The notes beneath the pieces are model-generated. The model saw nothing but the letters and a program-made list of their open reading frames with translations, was not told the origin of the DNA and did no database searches. A DNA stretch of 64,000 nt from Stieleria maiorica (GTDB lineage: Bacteria > Planctomycetota > Planctomycetia > Pirellulales > Pirellulaceae), in contig NZ_CP036264.1 in the NCBI RefSeq assembly GCF_008035925.1, forward strand, positions 7,597,641 through 7,661,640, read 5' to 3'. The position numbers and the translations under genes were made by a program. This document shows positions 36,368 through 45,293 of the stretch, piece after piece. How positions within the stretch are numbered: position 1 is the stretch's first letter; each line of letters begins with the position of its first letter.

Positions 36368-38883
36368 CACCTCGCGACCATCGGAAACGCGGCGACCACC
36401 AACCACGTGATCAAGCTGGTCAGAGCGATGAAGTGCCAGTACAACGTGACGTTGACGATGTCGGCGTCATAGCGCGCGGTCATCTTGCCCGCCATTCGTC
36501 GCGCCGCACAGTACAGCTGCATCACAATCCCGACGACAACGTGCAAGGCCGTCCACAGGACCAACACCCACACGATTGCCGGATAGACGTGCGAGGTTGG
36601 GTCCATCGCATGGCTGGACGGTCCCATCAGCAAAGCCCAGACGCCCGCCAGGCTGAGCGTGACGCCGAAAGCGATCGCCCCGTAAAACATCGGGCCGCGA
36701 TCCTGGCGATTCCATGTCCGTGCCGCCATCACCGCCAACCAGACCAACGTGATCGTCAGCAGTGCCGCGGTGGGGTAAATCCAACCCGGTCCGTTCGAAC
36801 CTTGTGGCGGAAAATCCTCTTGAATCGTCCAGTAAAAGAAGTAACCGAATACAAGTGAAATGAAGGCGGTCATGTCGCCCAGCATCGTGATGAACATTGC
36901 CCACCAGCCCACGGCGCGGGAACCGGAGACATAAATCGGGAGCGTCACACCACGACCGACGTCTTTTTCGTGTTTCTCTGGGATCCACGCCGTCCCCGTC
37001 CACAACCAGACCAGGATCGTTGCCACCGCCAGCACGCCACTGATCGCTGCGGCAACGTACCAGTGGAACGTGGACAAGATAAAAACGCCGCCGGTAAACA
37101 CCGCCGCGAGATGTGTCAGGAACGTCGGCCCGGGAACCCGCAGGCACTGAATCGGTTCCGCATCGACGACCGATGTCACCAGGGTTTCGCGTTTTCCTTC
37201 GTCCGCACCGGGTAGATAAAACCGCCCCTCGTCGACATCGTCAACGAACCGTTCTTGCTCCCACAGCGGGTAGCGCGTTTCGACAATCGGAATGCTGCGG
37301 ACACCCCAGGGTTTATCCGGCACTTCGGCCAACCATTCCAACGTTCCCGCATTCCAAACGTTGCGCGGCGCGAGTGGCTGGCGCGATTTGGGCCTGAGCA
37401 CGTCCCACAGGAAAACCAGGAAACCCGCTGCCAACACGAATGCGCCGATCGTCGAAATCAGATTCAATGTTCCGACGTGCAGCTCGGCCTGGTAGGTGTA
37501 AACTCGCCGCGGCATCCCCAGCAAACCGCTGAAGTGCATGGGGAAAAAGCTGATGTTGAAGCCGATCAGCATCAACCAAAACGCACTCCGCCCCAAACGT
37601 TCGGACAGTTGTTTTCCGGTGACCGCCGGATAGTAGTAATAAACGCCGGCCACAATCGGAAAGATGGTTCCGCCGATCAACACGTAGTGCAGGTGCCCGA
37701 CGATGAAGTACGTGTCGTGTGCCTGGTAGTCGAACGGAGCGACGGCGACCATCACGCCGGTCAGGCCGCCGATGATGAACGTCGCCAGTCCGCCCAGAGT
37801 GAACAATAAACAGACCGACTTGGTGACGCGGCCGACCAACAGCGTGGCGATGAAACAGAACAGCTGAATCCCGGTCGGGATTGCGACGGCTTGTGATGCG
37901 GCCGAAAAGATGCCGATGGAGATCGCCGGCAGCCCCGTCGTGAACATGTGGTGGACCCACAAGCCGAAGCTCAGGAATCCGGTCCCCACGGCCGCCAGCA
38001 CGATCCATCCGTAGCCCACCATCGCGGTGCGAGCAAATGTCGGCACGATCATCGCAAGCAGAGCGACCGAGGGCAGAAAGACGATGTAGACTTCGGGATG
38101 GCCGAAAATCCAAAACAGATGCTGCCACAACATCGGGTCGCCGCCACGCGAGGCATCGAAGAACGGCCAATCGAGCGATCGTTCCAGTTCCATCAACAAG
38201 TCGCCGGCGATCAACGGCGGAAACGCGAACAAGATCATCACGGCGACGACCAGGATGTACCACGCGTACAGCGGAATCAGGTTCAATCGCATTCCCGGTG
38301 GGCGGCACTTCAGGACGCCCACGATCAATTCAACCGCCGCGGCGATCGACGCCACTTCGATAAACGACAATCCCAACAGCCAGATGTCCACGCCGACGCC
38401 GGTTTGATACTCCGTCGTCATCGGCGGGTACATGAACCATCCGCCCTCGGGAGCCACGCCGAAGAAGATCGATCCGCAGACAAAGACGCCACCGATCAGG
38501 AAGCACCAGAACCCGTACGCCGAAAGTCGGGGGAACGGCAAGTCACGCGCACCGAGCATCTCGGGCAGCAATAAAATCGAAATCGCTTCCAGGATCGGCA
38601 CGGCAAACAAGAACATCATCACGCTGCCGTGCATCGTGAACACTTGATGGTACTGATCCGCGGTCAGGAAGTCGTTTTCGGGAACCGCCAGCTGAATCCG
38701 CATCAACAGCGCGAGGATTCCGCCGAACAAAAAGAACGTGAACGATGCGACCACGTACCACAGTCCGACTTCGGAGTTGTTGACGGCCGACCAGTATCGC
38801 CACCCGGTCGGTGTCCGCCATGCATCGAACAACCGCTTGGCGTCGGGGTCACGGGATTCGGTGGTGGTCGCGTCGGCAGTCAA
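36367..38883 (-). CDS. Haem-copper oxidase subunit I-III fusion
   Basis: 838 residues. The first ~560 are the A-type oxidase catalytic subunit: TMHGSVMMF (low-spin haem His), GHPEVYIVFLP (CuB His and crosslinked Tyr), WVHHMFTTG (CuB His pair) and HDTYFIVGHLHYVL (haem ligands). After a linker, residues ~620-838 are subunit III-like (GWWAMFITMLGDMTAFISLV, FYWTIQEDFPP, late helices with HFIALTSLITW). This fusion is the arrangement of CaaA-type caa3 oxidases. The 3' end overlaps the small membrane-protein gene by one base and the 5' end overlaps the subunit II gene by 4. Confidence 0.93.
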   Translation of the reverse strand: MTADATTTESRDPDAKRLFDAWRTPTGWRYWSAVNNSEVGLWYVVASFTFFLFGGILALLMRIQLAVPENDFLTADQYHQVFTMHGSVMMFLFAVPILEAISILLLPEMLGARDLPFPRLSAYGFWCFLIGGVFVCGSIFFGVAPEGGWFMYPPMTTEYQTGVGVDIWLLGLSFIEVASIAAAVELIVGVLKCRPPGMRLNLIPLYAWYILVVAVMILFAFPPLIAGDLLMELERSLDWPFFDASRGGDPMLWQHLFWIFGHPEVYIVFLPSVALLAMIVPTFARTAMVGYGWIVLAAVGTGFLSFGLWVHHMFTTGLPAISIGIFSAASQAVAIPTGIQLFCFIATLLVGRVTKSVCLLFTLGGLATFIIGGLTGVMVAVAPFDYQAHDTYFIVGHLHYVLIGGTIFPIVAGVYYYYPAVTGKQLSERLGRSAFWLMLIGFNISFFPMHFSGLLGMPRRVYTYQAELHVGTLNLISTIGAFVLAAGFLVFLWDVLRPKSRQPLAPRNVWNAGTLEWLAEVPDKPWGVRSIPIVETRYPLWEQERFVDDVDEGRFYLPGADEGKRETLVTSVVDAEPIQCLRVPGPTFLTHLAAVFTGGVFILSTFHWYVAAAISGVLAVATILVWLWTGTAWIPEKHEKDVGRGVTLPIYVSGSRAVGWWAMFITMLGDMTAFISLVFGYFFYWTIQEDFPPQGSNGPGWIYPTAALLTITLVWLAVMAARTWNRQDRGPMFYGAIAFGVTLSLAGVWALLMGPSSHAMDPTSHVYPAIVWVLVLWTALHVVVGIVMQLYCAARRMAGKMTARYDADIVNVTLYWHFIALTSLITWLVVAAFPMVAR

Positions 38884-39827
38884 TGCAGTTGCTCCAAGTA
38901 CGCGACAATGGCATCCACCTCGCCTTCGTCGAGCGATTGAAACGCCGGCATCGTCACCCCCGGTTTGACGTGGTGTGTCTCGGTGATCCAGCGACGCAGG
39001 TTCTCGGTATGATTCGGCTTGATGGCGGCGCCCAGGCTGATGCGGCTGGCCAGATGTGTCAGATCGGGACCGACCCTGCCCTGTGCCTCCGTGCCTCGGA
39101 TCGTATGACAGGCGCCACAGCCCTTGCGTTTAAATAACACGCTTCCACGGATCGCCGGTTGCTGTGCCGGTTCTCGAGCCTCACTGCGTTGACTGCTCAG
39201 CCAATCGTCAAACTCCGGCCGCCGCATCACGATCACATCGAATCTCATCTGGGCGTGGGCCGTGCCGCAGTACTCGGCGCAGACCCCGCGGAACGTACCA
39301 ACCCGTGTCGGGTGAAGTTTCAAACGGGTCATGCGCCCTGGAATCATGTCCACCTTGCCGCCGAGGGAAGGGATCCAAAACGAATGGATCACATCTTCGC
39401 TGGTCAACTTGAAATCGACCGCTTCGCCGACGGGCAATCGAATCTCATTGGCCGTTTCGATCGTTTGGCCATTGTCGGTTCGATACTGAACGCGCCACCA
39501 CCAACGCACGCCGCTGACCTGAACGGTCAGGCTTCCCGTCGGCGGAGGTTGGTGAAGATCCGGCAGCATCGCCAACGCGTAGCACAGCAGCGATGACAGC
39601 ACAATCGTCGGAACGACGGCGCCACCGCCGATCACGAGCGTCTTGGTCAATCGAGGGCGGTGTCCCCTGGGAACTACGATCGAATAGACCGCCAACCCGA
39701 TGACGATCAACCAGATCACTACCCCGCCACCGACCATCCAATGGAACAGATCGGCGATTCGTGCGGCACCGACTCCCGCCGGGTCGAGCGCCGATTGTGA
39801 AACATCGTCGATCAATTCAGGACGCAT
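38880..39827 (-). CDS. Cytochrome c oxidase subunit II with fused cytochrome c
   Basis: 315 residues. Two membrane helices (WMVGGGVVIWLIVIGLAVYS, VVPTIVLSSLLCYALAM) precede a cupredoxin domain with the CuA ligands in HSFWIPSLGGKVDMIPG and CAEYCGTAHAQM. The C terminus adds a haem c domain with CGACH and the distal Met in TMPAFQSLDE. ATG 39827 (MRPELIDDVS) is chosen; the frame runs further upstream into non-coding sequence. First gene of the oxidase operon, divergent from the CaCA exchanger gene. Confidence 0.9.
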   Translation of the reverse strand: MRPELIDDVSQSALDPAGVGAARIADLFHWMVGGGVVIWLIVIGLAVYSIVVPRGHRPRLTKTLVIGGGAVVPTIVLSSLLCYALAMLPDLHQPPPTGSLTVQVSGVRWWWRVQYRTDNGQTIETANEIRLPVGEAVDFKLTSEDVIHSFWIPSLGGKVDMIPGRMTRLKLHPTRVGTFRGVCAEYCGTAHAQMRFDVIVMRRPEFDDWLSSQRSEAREPAQQPAIRGSVLFKRKGCGACHTIRGTEAQGRVGPDLTHLASRISLGAAIKPNHTENLRRWITETHHVKPGVTMPAFQSLDEGEVDAIVAYLEQLH

Positions 39828-40169
39828 GACGGCTGGATCGGATTTGACCAGGTTGCACGAATTCGGACCATCGCAGCGGCGTCCTCCGAGGACTGGCAAC
39901 GCTTTCACCGACGACGAGAAAACGGTTAGCGCTGGCACGCAAATGTCATGCCCACAAAACGACGGTGGGCGACGAAGAAGGCACTCTGCAACCGCGGACC
40001 ACTGTGACCGGGCGGCTGGATCCGTTTTTCGTTCTCTGCGCGGCTCGCGGTCATCGGCTGGGAGCGGCGGCCAGCCGACCGGCGTGACGGTTCGCGAAGG
40101 AAAATTCGCTGGCCGAGAAACGCTGTGACGCCGCCGCTCGGTATGCGTGTTGCTGCGGGAGAATCGGTC
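39828..40169. other. Divergent promoter region, oxidase operon and CaCA exchanger
   Basis: About 340 bases without a supportable gene; promoters for both directions should lie here. I see no repeat of the families found elsewhere and no convincing operator. No site like the NsrR-type boxes at 45076 and 45271 was seen, so the oxidase is probably outside that regulon. Confidence 0.4.
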
Positions 40170-41225
40170 ATGAGCTTCGAAGACTATTCCATCGGCGCCA
40201 ATCTTTCCGTGTTCGCTGTCGGTGCGCTGTTGGTGTGGGGAGCAGGAACCAAGCTCAGCAAGTACGTCGACTTGATCGCGGACCGGACGGGGCTGGGCAA
40301 AGCGTTTGCCGGTGCGCTGCTGTTGGGTGGCGCGACGAGCCTGCCGGAATTGGCCACGACGCTCACCGCCTCGTCTTCCGGTGCCGCCGAGCTTGCCGGG
40401 ACGAACCTGTTGGGGGGCGTCGTGATGCAGATCGCGGTGCTCGGTTTGATCGACGCGTTCGTGTTGCGCGGTCAACCGCTGACGCTGTTTTCACCACGGT
40501 CGTCGTTGCTGATGGCGGGCATCATGCTGATCGGGCTGGTCGCGATGGCATCCGCCGCGGTCACGAGCGGCGAACTCTATTCGTGGAAAGGCATCGGCAT
40601 TTGGCCGATCGCGTTGTTTGCCGCCTACCTGCTTTCGATGGGCGTGATCTACCGCTACGAAGGCGATCCGCGATGGGAGCCGCGCGGCGAGATCGCTCAG
40701 CCGCCCGAGTCTGCCCGCGACCTAAAGGACGCGCACCGGGACGCTTTCAAAGGCGTCTCGATGGCGCGGTTGGTCGCTTCGTTCCTGCTGGCGTCGTTGG
40801 TGGTGCTCGTCGGCGGGTTTCTTGTCGCCCGAGCCGGCGAAACGATTTCGGAGCAAACCGGGATCGGGCAAAGCATCATCGGTGCGACGCTGGTTGCCCT
40901 GGCGACCAGTTTGCCGGAGGTCAGCACGACCTATTCCGCCGCGCGATTCGGGGCCTACAGCATGGCCGCGGCAAATATCTTGGGGACCAACAGCCTGGAG
41001 ATCGCGCTGTTCTTGCCTGCCGAACTCGCCTATCGAGAAGGCCCCATTTTTGATGCCATGCAACCACCGGTCGCGTTTCTCGGCGCGCTCGGGATCCTGG
41101 TGACTTGCTTGTACCTGTGGGGGATTCTCGAACGACGCGACCGGACGATCCTGGGGATGGGAGTCGACTCCTTTGCCGTGCTGACCGTGTACGCCGGTGG
41201 CATGGCGATCTACTGGACGCTGTAG
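40170..41225 (+). CDS. Sodium/calcium exchanger family membrane protein (CaCA)
   Basis: 351 residues with about ten helices in two inverted halves. The two alpha-repeats carry GGATSLPELATTLTAS and ALATSLPEVSTTYSAA, the ion-binding motifs of CaCA antiporters, with GTNLLGGVV and GTNSLEIAL in the partner helices. GGGAGA ten bases upstream supports ATG 40170 (MSFEDYS) over 40125. The likely role is Ca2+ or other cation extrusion in exchange for Na+ or H+. Divergent from the oxidase operon. Confidence 0.85.
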   Translation: MSFEDYSIGANLSVFAVGALLVWGAGTKLSKYVDLIADRTGLGKAFAGALLLGGATSLPELATTLTASSSGAAELAGTNLLGGVVMQIAVLGLIDAFVLRGQPLTLFSPRSSLLMAGIMLIGLVAMASAAVTSGELYSWKGIGIWPIALFAAYLLSMGVIYRYEGDPRWEPRGEIAQPPESARDLKDAHRDAFKGVSMARLVASFLLASLVVLVGGFLVARAGETISEQTGIGQSIIGATLVALATSLPEVSTTYSAARFGAYSMAAANILGTNSLEIALFLPAELAYREGPIFDAMQPPVAFLGALGILVTCLYLWGILERRDRTILGMGVDSFAVLTVYAGGMAIYWTL

Positions 41226-41278
41226 GCGGTTGAGCTGCCGGTGTACCAAGTTATCAATCCGAATGAATCAAAACCACA

Positions 41279-41389
41279 TGAGCCGACGGCGCCAGCCGCG
41301 GGCCCGTGCTCCACCAGGATTCATGCGAGGCCCGCGGCTAGCGCCGACGGCTCACTTGTGCCAGGCCCGAGGCTAGCGCCAACGGCTCA
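41279..41389. repeat. 26-bp-arm palindromic repeat, copy 1 plus a half copy
   Basis: Arms TGAGCCGACGGCGCCAGCC... (41279-41304) and its partner GGCCCGCGGCTAGCGCCGAC... (41329-41354) form a long hairpin with one or two mismatches; a further half element lies at 41364-41389. A second copy is at 46646-46722. Located between convergent genes. Confidence 0.8.
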
Positions 41390-41434
41390 CAAGAAACGCG
41401 CCGAGCGACTGTGAGCGGCAAAGCGACTCGAGGT

Positions 41435-42004
41435 TCACTGATCGAGCCTGAGCGGCATCGAAATCAATAGCCCCGCGGTTCGGTCTTCCGTGCTGGTTCG
41501 GTGTTTGACGTGACATTTCAAGCATTGTGACGCCAGACGGATCGGGCCGGCGAATCGATAGCGAGATGGCTCGACCGCTTCGTGCCGGGGCTTCCCTGCC
41601 TTGAGCGCGACGACCGCCGCCTTTTCGAATTCATCGTCGGCCTGATGGTCAACGTTGACGATGTCGGTTTCGACGATCAGCCATTTGAGTTCCACGGAGT
41701 ATTGTTCGGCCAATGCGTCAAAGACGTCTTCGAGCGAAGCGGACGGGATCGCGTGGGCGTCGTCTTCATCAAACAGGTCTCGGTGAGCCACCTGCAACGC
41801 TCCATGCATCGATTCGTAGAGCAACACGGCCCGCGCACGGGCTTCGGGAACAGTTGTCGAGGGTGGGACCTCTGGGGCGGCCGCTTGCCCGTGTGCCACC
41901 GCCGCAGGCTCGTTGGCCCTCCCCGGCGACTCGTCGACAACCAGCACCAGGATCGAGATCGTCAGAATGCACAAGGAAAACGCGAGCCTTGTTGGATTTT
42001 TCAT
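41435..42004 (-). CDS. DUF3365 (Tll0287-like) haem c protein
   Basis: 189 residues with a signal peptide (AFSLCILTISILVLVV). The C-terminal stretch YRFAGPIRLASQCLKCH then VKHRTSTEDRTAGLLIS is characteristic of the DUF3365/Tll0287-like family, with a single haem c motif CLKCH. Such proteins are periplasmic or membrane-anchored and are linked to redox sensing or electron transfer; the exact role is unknown. Convergent with the CaCA gene and followed by the palindromic repeat. Confidence 0.8.
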   Translation of the reverse strand: MKNPTRLAFSLCILTISILVLVVDESPGRANEPAAVAHGQAAAPEVPPSTTVPEARARAVLLYESMHGALQVAHRDLFDEDDAHAIPSASLEDVFDALAEQYSVELKWLIVETDIVNVDHQADDEFEKAAVVALKAGKPRHEAVEPSRYRFAGPIRLASQCLKCHVKHRTSTEDRTAGLLISMPLRLDQ

Positions 42005-42333
42005 TTTCGGTCCTCGGCCTGGTTCGGGCCTTTCTCAGCGATTTTGGATTGGCGGGCTTGATGCTACAATCGCGGCATCGATCGTGATTCGGGTTCCAAC
42101 TTCCTGGGCGGGGGTTGTTGATGCCCCTCAATCGGTATTGGTGCCTGCGGCGTGAGGCTGTCGCGGGTGTTCGTGTCGGTTCCCGTTGGCATCGGGAGCC
42201 GCTCGCTCACGCTTCCCGCTGGCATGGGATCGGACGTGGAAGGTGGGTACCGGTGATCGGCATTGGCCGGCACTGCCGGGCTGAACAACGCCTCATCTTG
42301 TCTGTTTCACCCGACCCGACTGTTGCGATTTCC
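42005..42333. other. Gap upstream of the nsrR-like gene with a REP-like fragment
   Basis: This stretch holds a partial REP-like unit at about 42179-42232 (GGAGCCGCTCGCTCACGCTT then CCCGCTGGCATGGGAT). The frame from 42115 that joins the Rrf2 gene is translated repeat and is not considered coding. No NsrR-like box was seen here, so autoregulation is not indicated. Confidence 0.55.
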
Positions 42334-42753
42334 ATGAAGCTGACCACTCAGACCGATTATGCGTTGCGCACGTTGATGTTTTTGGCGACGCGATCGTCTC
42401 GCGCAAACGTACGTGATATCGCAACACTGTTTGGGATCTCGGTCAATCATGTGGCGAAGGTCGTCAATTTGCTCGCACGCGAAGGCTACATTCTTAGCAC
42501 CCGAGGCGTCGGCGGGGGGATCGAATTGGCGAAGCCAGCGGAGGAAATTTCCGTCGGGCAGGTCGTCGCTGCCATGGAAACCGACATGCATCTGCTTTCC
42601 TGTGTCGGCAGCGATGACTCCTGTGTCATCCATTCGTTCTGTAAGCTCAAGGGCGTGTTGGCCGAAGCCGAGCGCGTGCAGCGCGAATACCTTGACGGTG
42701 TGACGCTTGCGGACGTGGTCCCGACGCGTCGGCAACTCAATCGTGTGCAGTAA
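42334..42753 (+). CDS. nsrR: Rrf2-family Fe-S regulator, NsrR-like
   Basis: 139 residues. The N-terminal winged helix begins MKLTTQTDYALRTLMFLATR and includes RDIATLFGISVNHVAKVVNL, as in NsrR. Three cysteines at 90, 97 and 103 (LLSC, DDSC, HSFC) match the three-Cys pattern that holds the NO-sensitive [4Fe-4S] cluster of NsrR. Hmp, the classical NsrR target, lies 2.6 kb downstream, and NsrR-like operators are present in its promoter region, so the assignment is stronger than from the sequence alone. ATG 42334 is the family's usual start. The last 17 bases overlap the convergent GyrI-like gene. Confidence 0.82.
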   Translation: MKLTTQTDYALRTLMFLATRSSRANVRDIATLFGISVNHVAKVVNLLAREGYILSTRGVGGGIELAKPAEEISVGQVVAAMETDMHLLSCVGSDDSCVIHSFCKLKGVLAEAERVQREYLDGVTLADVVPTRRQLNRVQ

Positions 42754-43195
42754 CGCATTGATCTGTGAGCCCGATATAGATGGCCACCGAGCTCGGATCG
42801 GCCGGATCATGGATCTCGAAATCGGCGAGAAAGTTGCGGCGTAAGTTGCCCGATCGGATCTGTTGCCAAGTTTCAGCCAAGGAGCCCGGCTGGTCACCGC
42901 GGGACTGAAAAACGGCGTAGGTGCCGGCGGGAATCTCACGGATGGCAAACCCTTCCTCTGGACAGCAGGCGTCGAACACTTCGCAGCCCAGAAAGTACGT
43001 GCGGGCCCCGGAACGATCGCCTTCGTATTCCAGGTAGGCCGCGATCAGAAAGTCATCGACACGCTCGGGCATGTCGTCGATCAGGCCCTCGGAATGGAAC
43101 CGCTCCCACAGGGCGCTGATCTGATCGTCGCACTCACCGGAGACGCGCGTTTCGATTCCATAGAGCATTCGGACGGGGTGTGTTTCGATCTTCAC
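42737..43195 (-). CDS. GyrI-like/effector-binding domain protein
   Basis: 152 residues beginning with GTG (VKIETHPVRMLYGIETRVSG); AGGAG lies 10 bases upstream. The frame continues upstream but lacks sense there. ISALWERFHSEG, YLEYEGD, YFLGCEVFDACCPEEGFAIR and IPAGTYAVFQSRGD are the strands and loops of the AraC effector-binding/GyrI-like (SRPBCC-like) domain. Stand-alone members bind drugs or small ligands. It is placed between the nsrR-like and reductase genes, so a role in the same stress response is possible. Adjacent cysteines (DACCPEE) are notable. Confidence 0.7.
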   Translation of the reverse strand: MKIETHPVRMLYGIETRVSGECDDQISALWERFHSEGLIDDMPERVDDFLIAAYLEYEGDRSGARTYFLGCEVFDACCPEEGFAIREIPAGTYAVFQSRGDQPGSLAETWQQIRSGNLRRNFLADFEIHDPADPSSVAIYIGLTDQCVTAHD

Positions 43196-43253
43196 CGTTG
43201 GGCGACTCCTGACGCTTGAGAATCCGGACTTTGACTCGCAGGGGCGGGCCTGA

Positions 43254-45035
43254 TTAATCGGCGACCTCGCAGGGTCGGGACAGTTCCTCGACACCGATCC
43301 GGTCACAGAAATCACCAAAGCTTTCGCCGGCGGCTCGCTCCTGTTTGAATCGAAGGAACACCGGCCGCAGCGTCACCGCGATCTCACTGCGCGGCACTTG
43401 ATCTTTGTAGATTGCCGCCATCTGGTTGCCGCGAAGATTGCCGCCTAGGAACACGGTGTAGCGACCTTCGCCGGTTTTTCCATCCATGCTGCGCCCGACC
43501 AATCCGACATCGGCGTTGTAGGGTCGGGCACAGCCATTGGGACATCCCGTCATGCGAATCGAAAACTGCTCGGCGGACAGGCCCAAATCGTTGAGTTCCG
43601 CTTCGAGATCATCGATCACACCCGGCAACGCTCGTTCGCTTTCGGTGACGGCCAGGCCACAGGTCGGCAGCGCCGGGCAAGCAAAGGAGAATCGACGCGC
43701 ATTGCTGATTTGTTCAACCGTCACAACACCGTGGTCGGCCAGGATGGATTTGATGGTCGGTCGTTGCTCCGGTGCGATGTCGCACAACAAGAGGTTTTGC
43801 TGGGCGGTCAGCCGGCAATTGGAAACATGGTGGCGAAACAGTTCGCGCAGCGCCGTCTTGAGTCGCAAATCACCTTCGTCCTTGACGCGTCCGTTTTCGA
43901 TCGGCAGCCCCAAAAACCACTTTCCGTCCCCTTGTTCATGCCAGCCCATGTGGTCGTCGTGGCCGGTCACGTCGTCGGGGTGGGGATCAGGCAACGGTCG
44001 TGGGACCGTTCCACGGGGCATGCCACAGATCGACTCGGCCTGGTCGAGGTATTGTTCGACCTTGGTCTTGAACGCCGGCAATCCCATGTCGGCGATCGTG
44101 TACTTCAGACGTGCCTGGCTGCGGTCGGCGCGGTTGCCGAGGTCCCGCTGCACCATGATGACCGCCGTGATGACGGCCCGCAGATGCTGGGTTTGAACAA
44201 ACGCCAGACGCTTTGCCAATGCCGGAAAACATTGCTTCTTGCTGGGCGTTGTCCCCATCCCGCCGCCGACCAAGACGTTGAACCCGATCAGCGTGTCGCC
44301 TTCGGTCACTCCCAGAAGTCCCAGGTCGTTGTCGTAGACGTCGATGCAGTTGTCGCTGCACAGCGCCAATGCGATCTTGAATTTTCTCGGCAGGTAGGCT
44401 TCGCCGTAGATCGGGTCGTGCTCCGAGTCGTCCGGTGCGCCGACGACTTGCTCACGCCGGCCGGTTTCCGGGTCTTTGATCCATATCTCGTGATAGGCAC
44501 CGGTTCTGGGGCGGACATGGTCGGCGATTTCGTCGGCTAATTGCTGCAGCTGGTCTCGCAAACCGTCATGCCGCAGCGGAGCCGGGCAGCAGCACACGTT
44601 TCGTGTCACGTCACCACAAGCCGATTGCGTGGACAGCTTCATCGCGTTGATCCGATGAATCACGTCCCACAAGTTATTCTTGACCACCCCGTGCAACTGA
44701 ATGCTCTGCCGGGTTGTGATCCGGATCGTCCCGTTGCCAAGTTCGTCGGCGATGTCGAGTTCGCCGAGAAATTGCGCGGCGGTCATCTTTCCGCCGGGAA
44801 TGCGATTGCGAACCATGAAGGAATACGCTTTGCCGAGTCCTTCTTTTCGTCGCGACTTTCGCAGATCACGATCGTCCTGCTGGTAGGTCCCGTGAAACTT
44901 CAACAGCTTCGTCGTCGCGTCTTGGACATGGTCGGTGGAGGAATCGGCCAGCTCGGCCGCGATGCTGCCACGAAGCCCGTCGCTGGCTTCCTTGATCAGT
45001 TCAACTTTTGACTTCTTGCGTTCTTCTGTGGGCAT
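43254..45035 (-). CDS. Sirohaem-[4Fe-4S] sulfite/nitrite reductase
   Basis: 593 residues with the duplicated reductase fold. The first half has NRIPGGKMTAAQFL and RITTRQSIQLHGV (sirohaem pocket), then TRNVCCCPAP. The second half carries the cluster ligands CPALPTC and TGCPNGCARPY (Cx5C...Cx3C). Length and motifs match assimilatory sulfite reductase haemoprotein (CysI/Sir), but nitrite reductases of the same superfamily cannot be excluded. It is divergent from hmp; its promoter holds an NsrR-like box over the -10 region, so nitrite or NO-derived substrates are worth considering. Confidence 0.88.
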   Translation of the reverse strand: MPTEERKKSKVELIKEASDGLRGSIAAELADSSTDHVQDATTKLLKFHGTYQQDDRDLRKSRRKEGLGKAYSFMVRNRIPGGKMTAAQFLGELDIADELGNGTIRITTRQSIQLHGVVKNNLWDVIHRINAMKLSTQSACGDVTRNVCCCPAPLRHDGLRDQLQQLADEIADHVRPRTGAYHEIWIKDPETGRREQVVGAPDDSEHDPIYGEAYLPRKFKIALALCSDNCIDVYDNDLGLLGVTEGDTLIGFNVLVGGGMGTTPSKKQCFPALAKRLAFVQTQHLRAVITAVIMVQRDLGNRADRSQARLKYTIADMGLPAFKTKVEQYLDQAESICGMPRGTVPRPLPDPHPDDVTGHDDHMGWHEQGDGKWFLGLPIENGRVKDEGDLRLKTALRELFRHHVSNCRLTAQQNLLLCDIAPEQRPTIKSILADHGVVTVEQISNARRFSFACPALPTCGLAVTESERALPGVIDDLEAELNDLGLSAEQFSIRMTGCPNGCARPYNADVGLVGRSMDGKTGEGRYTVFLGGNLRGNQMAAIYKDQVPRSEIAVTLRPVFLRFKQERAAGESFGDFCDRIGVEELSRPCEVAD

Positions 45036-45075
45036 CTAAGGTCTTCTCGGGGCGCGGTTGGACGCCAGTGTTGTA

Positions 45076-45098
45076 AACATGCATGGGGAATACATGTT
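45076..45098. promoter_or_regulatory. NsrR-like operator at the reductase promoter
   Basis: AACATGCAT-N5-ATACATGTT matches the known proteobacterial NsrR operator pattern AAGATGCAT-N5-ATACATCTT at 16 of 18 fixed positions with the same 9-5-9 spacing; the two changes are symmetrical (G to C and C to G), so the site is a fully symmetric palindrome in its arms' outer part. On the minus strand TTGACA (45125-45120), an 18-base spacer and TAAAAC (45101-45096) form a promoter whose -10 touches the box, 41 bases upstream of the ATG. Binding there would block transcription. Confidence 0.7.
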
Positions 45099-45126
45099 TT
45101 AGTCGCGGCGAAGACGAAATGTCAAC

Positions 45127-45182
45127 GGCAGCCCGTCAACATCGGCAGCCAGTCAACATCGGCAGCCCGTCAACATCGGCAG
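45127..45182 (+). repeat. 17-bp tandem repeat, 3.3 units
   Basis: Three units GGCAGCCMGTCAACATC at 45127, 45144 and 45161, then a partial unit, lie between the two NsrR-like sites in the reductase-hmp intergenic region. They might set the spacing between the two promoters; no known protein site is recognised in the unit. Confidence 0.7.
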
Positions 45183-45263
45183 TGTCAACCGTTCGGCAGA
45201 GACAACCGGCTGTTGATGCTGGCACGATCGACAGGTGGTGTCGACACGATCCGGTTCTCCCGG

Positions 45264-45293
45264 TTGACGCCCAATGCATAAACTATACACTGG
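45264..45293 (+). promoter_or_regulatory. hmp promoter with second NsrR-like operator
   Basis: CCAATGCAT-N5-ATACACTGG at 45271-45293 keeps ATGCAT and ATACA of the NsrR pattern at the right spacing, though the outer bases differ. It lies inside a plausible promoter: TTGACG at 45264-45269, 16-base spacer, TACACT at 45286-45291. The site is weaker than the one at 45076 but co-located with the classical NsrR target gene. Confidence 0.55.

Noticed and set aside
39828-40475. Upstream extension of the subunit II frame to 216 more codons
   Set aside because: The extension is Arg-rich and lacks any homologous pattern; it covers the divergent promoter region and the start of the CaCA gene.
42115-42333. 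N-terminal extension of the NsrR-like protein
   Set aside because: The sequence is a translated REP-like element; Rrf2 proteins start at MKLTTQTDYALR.
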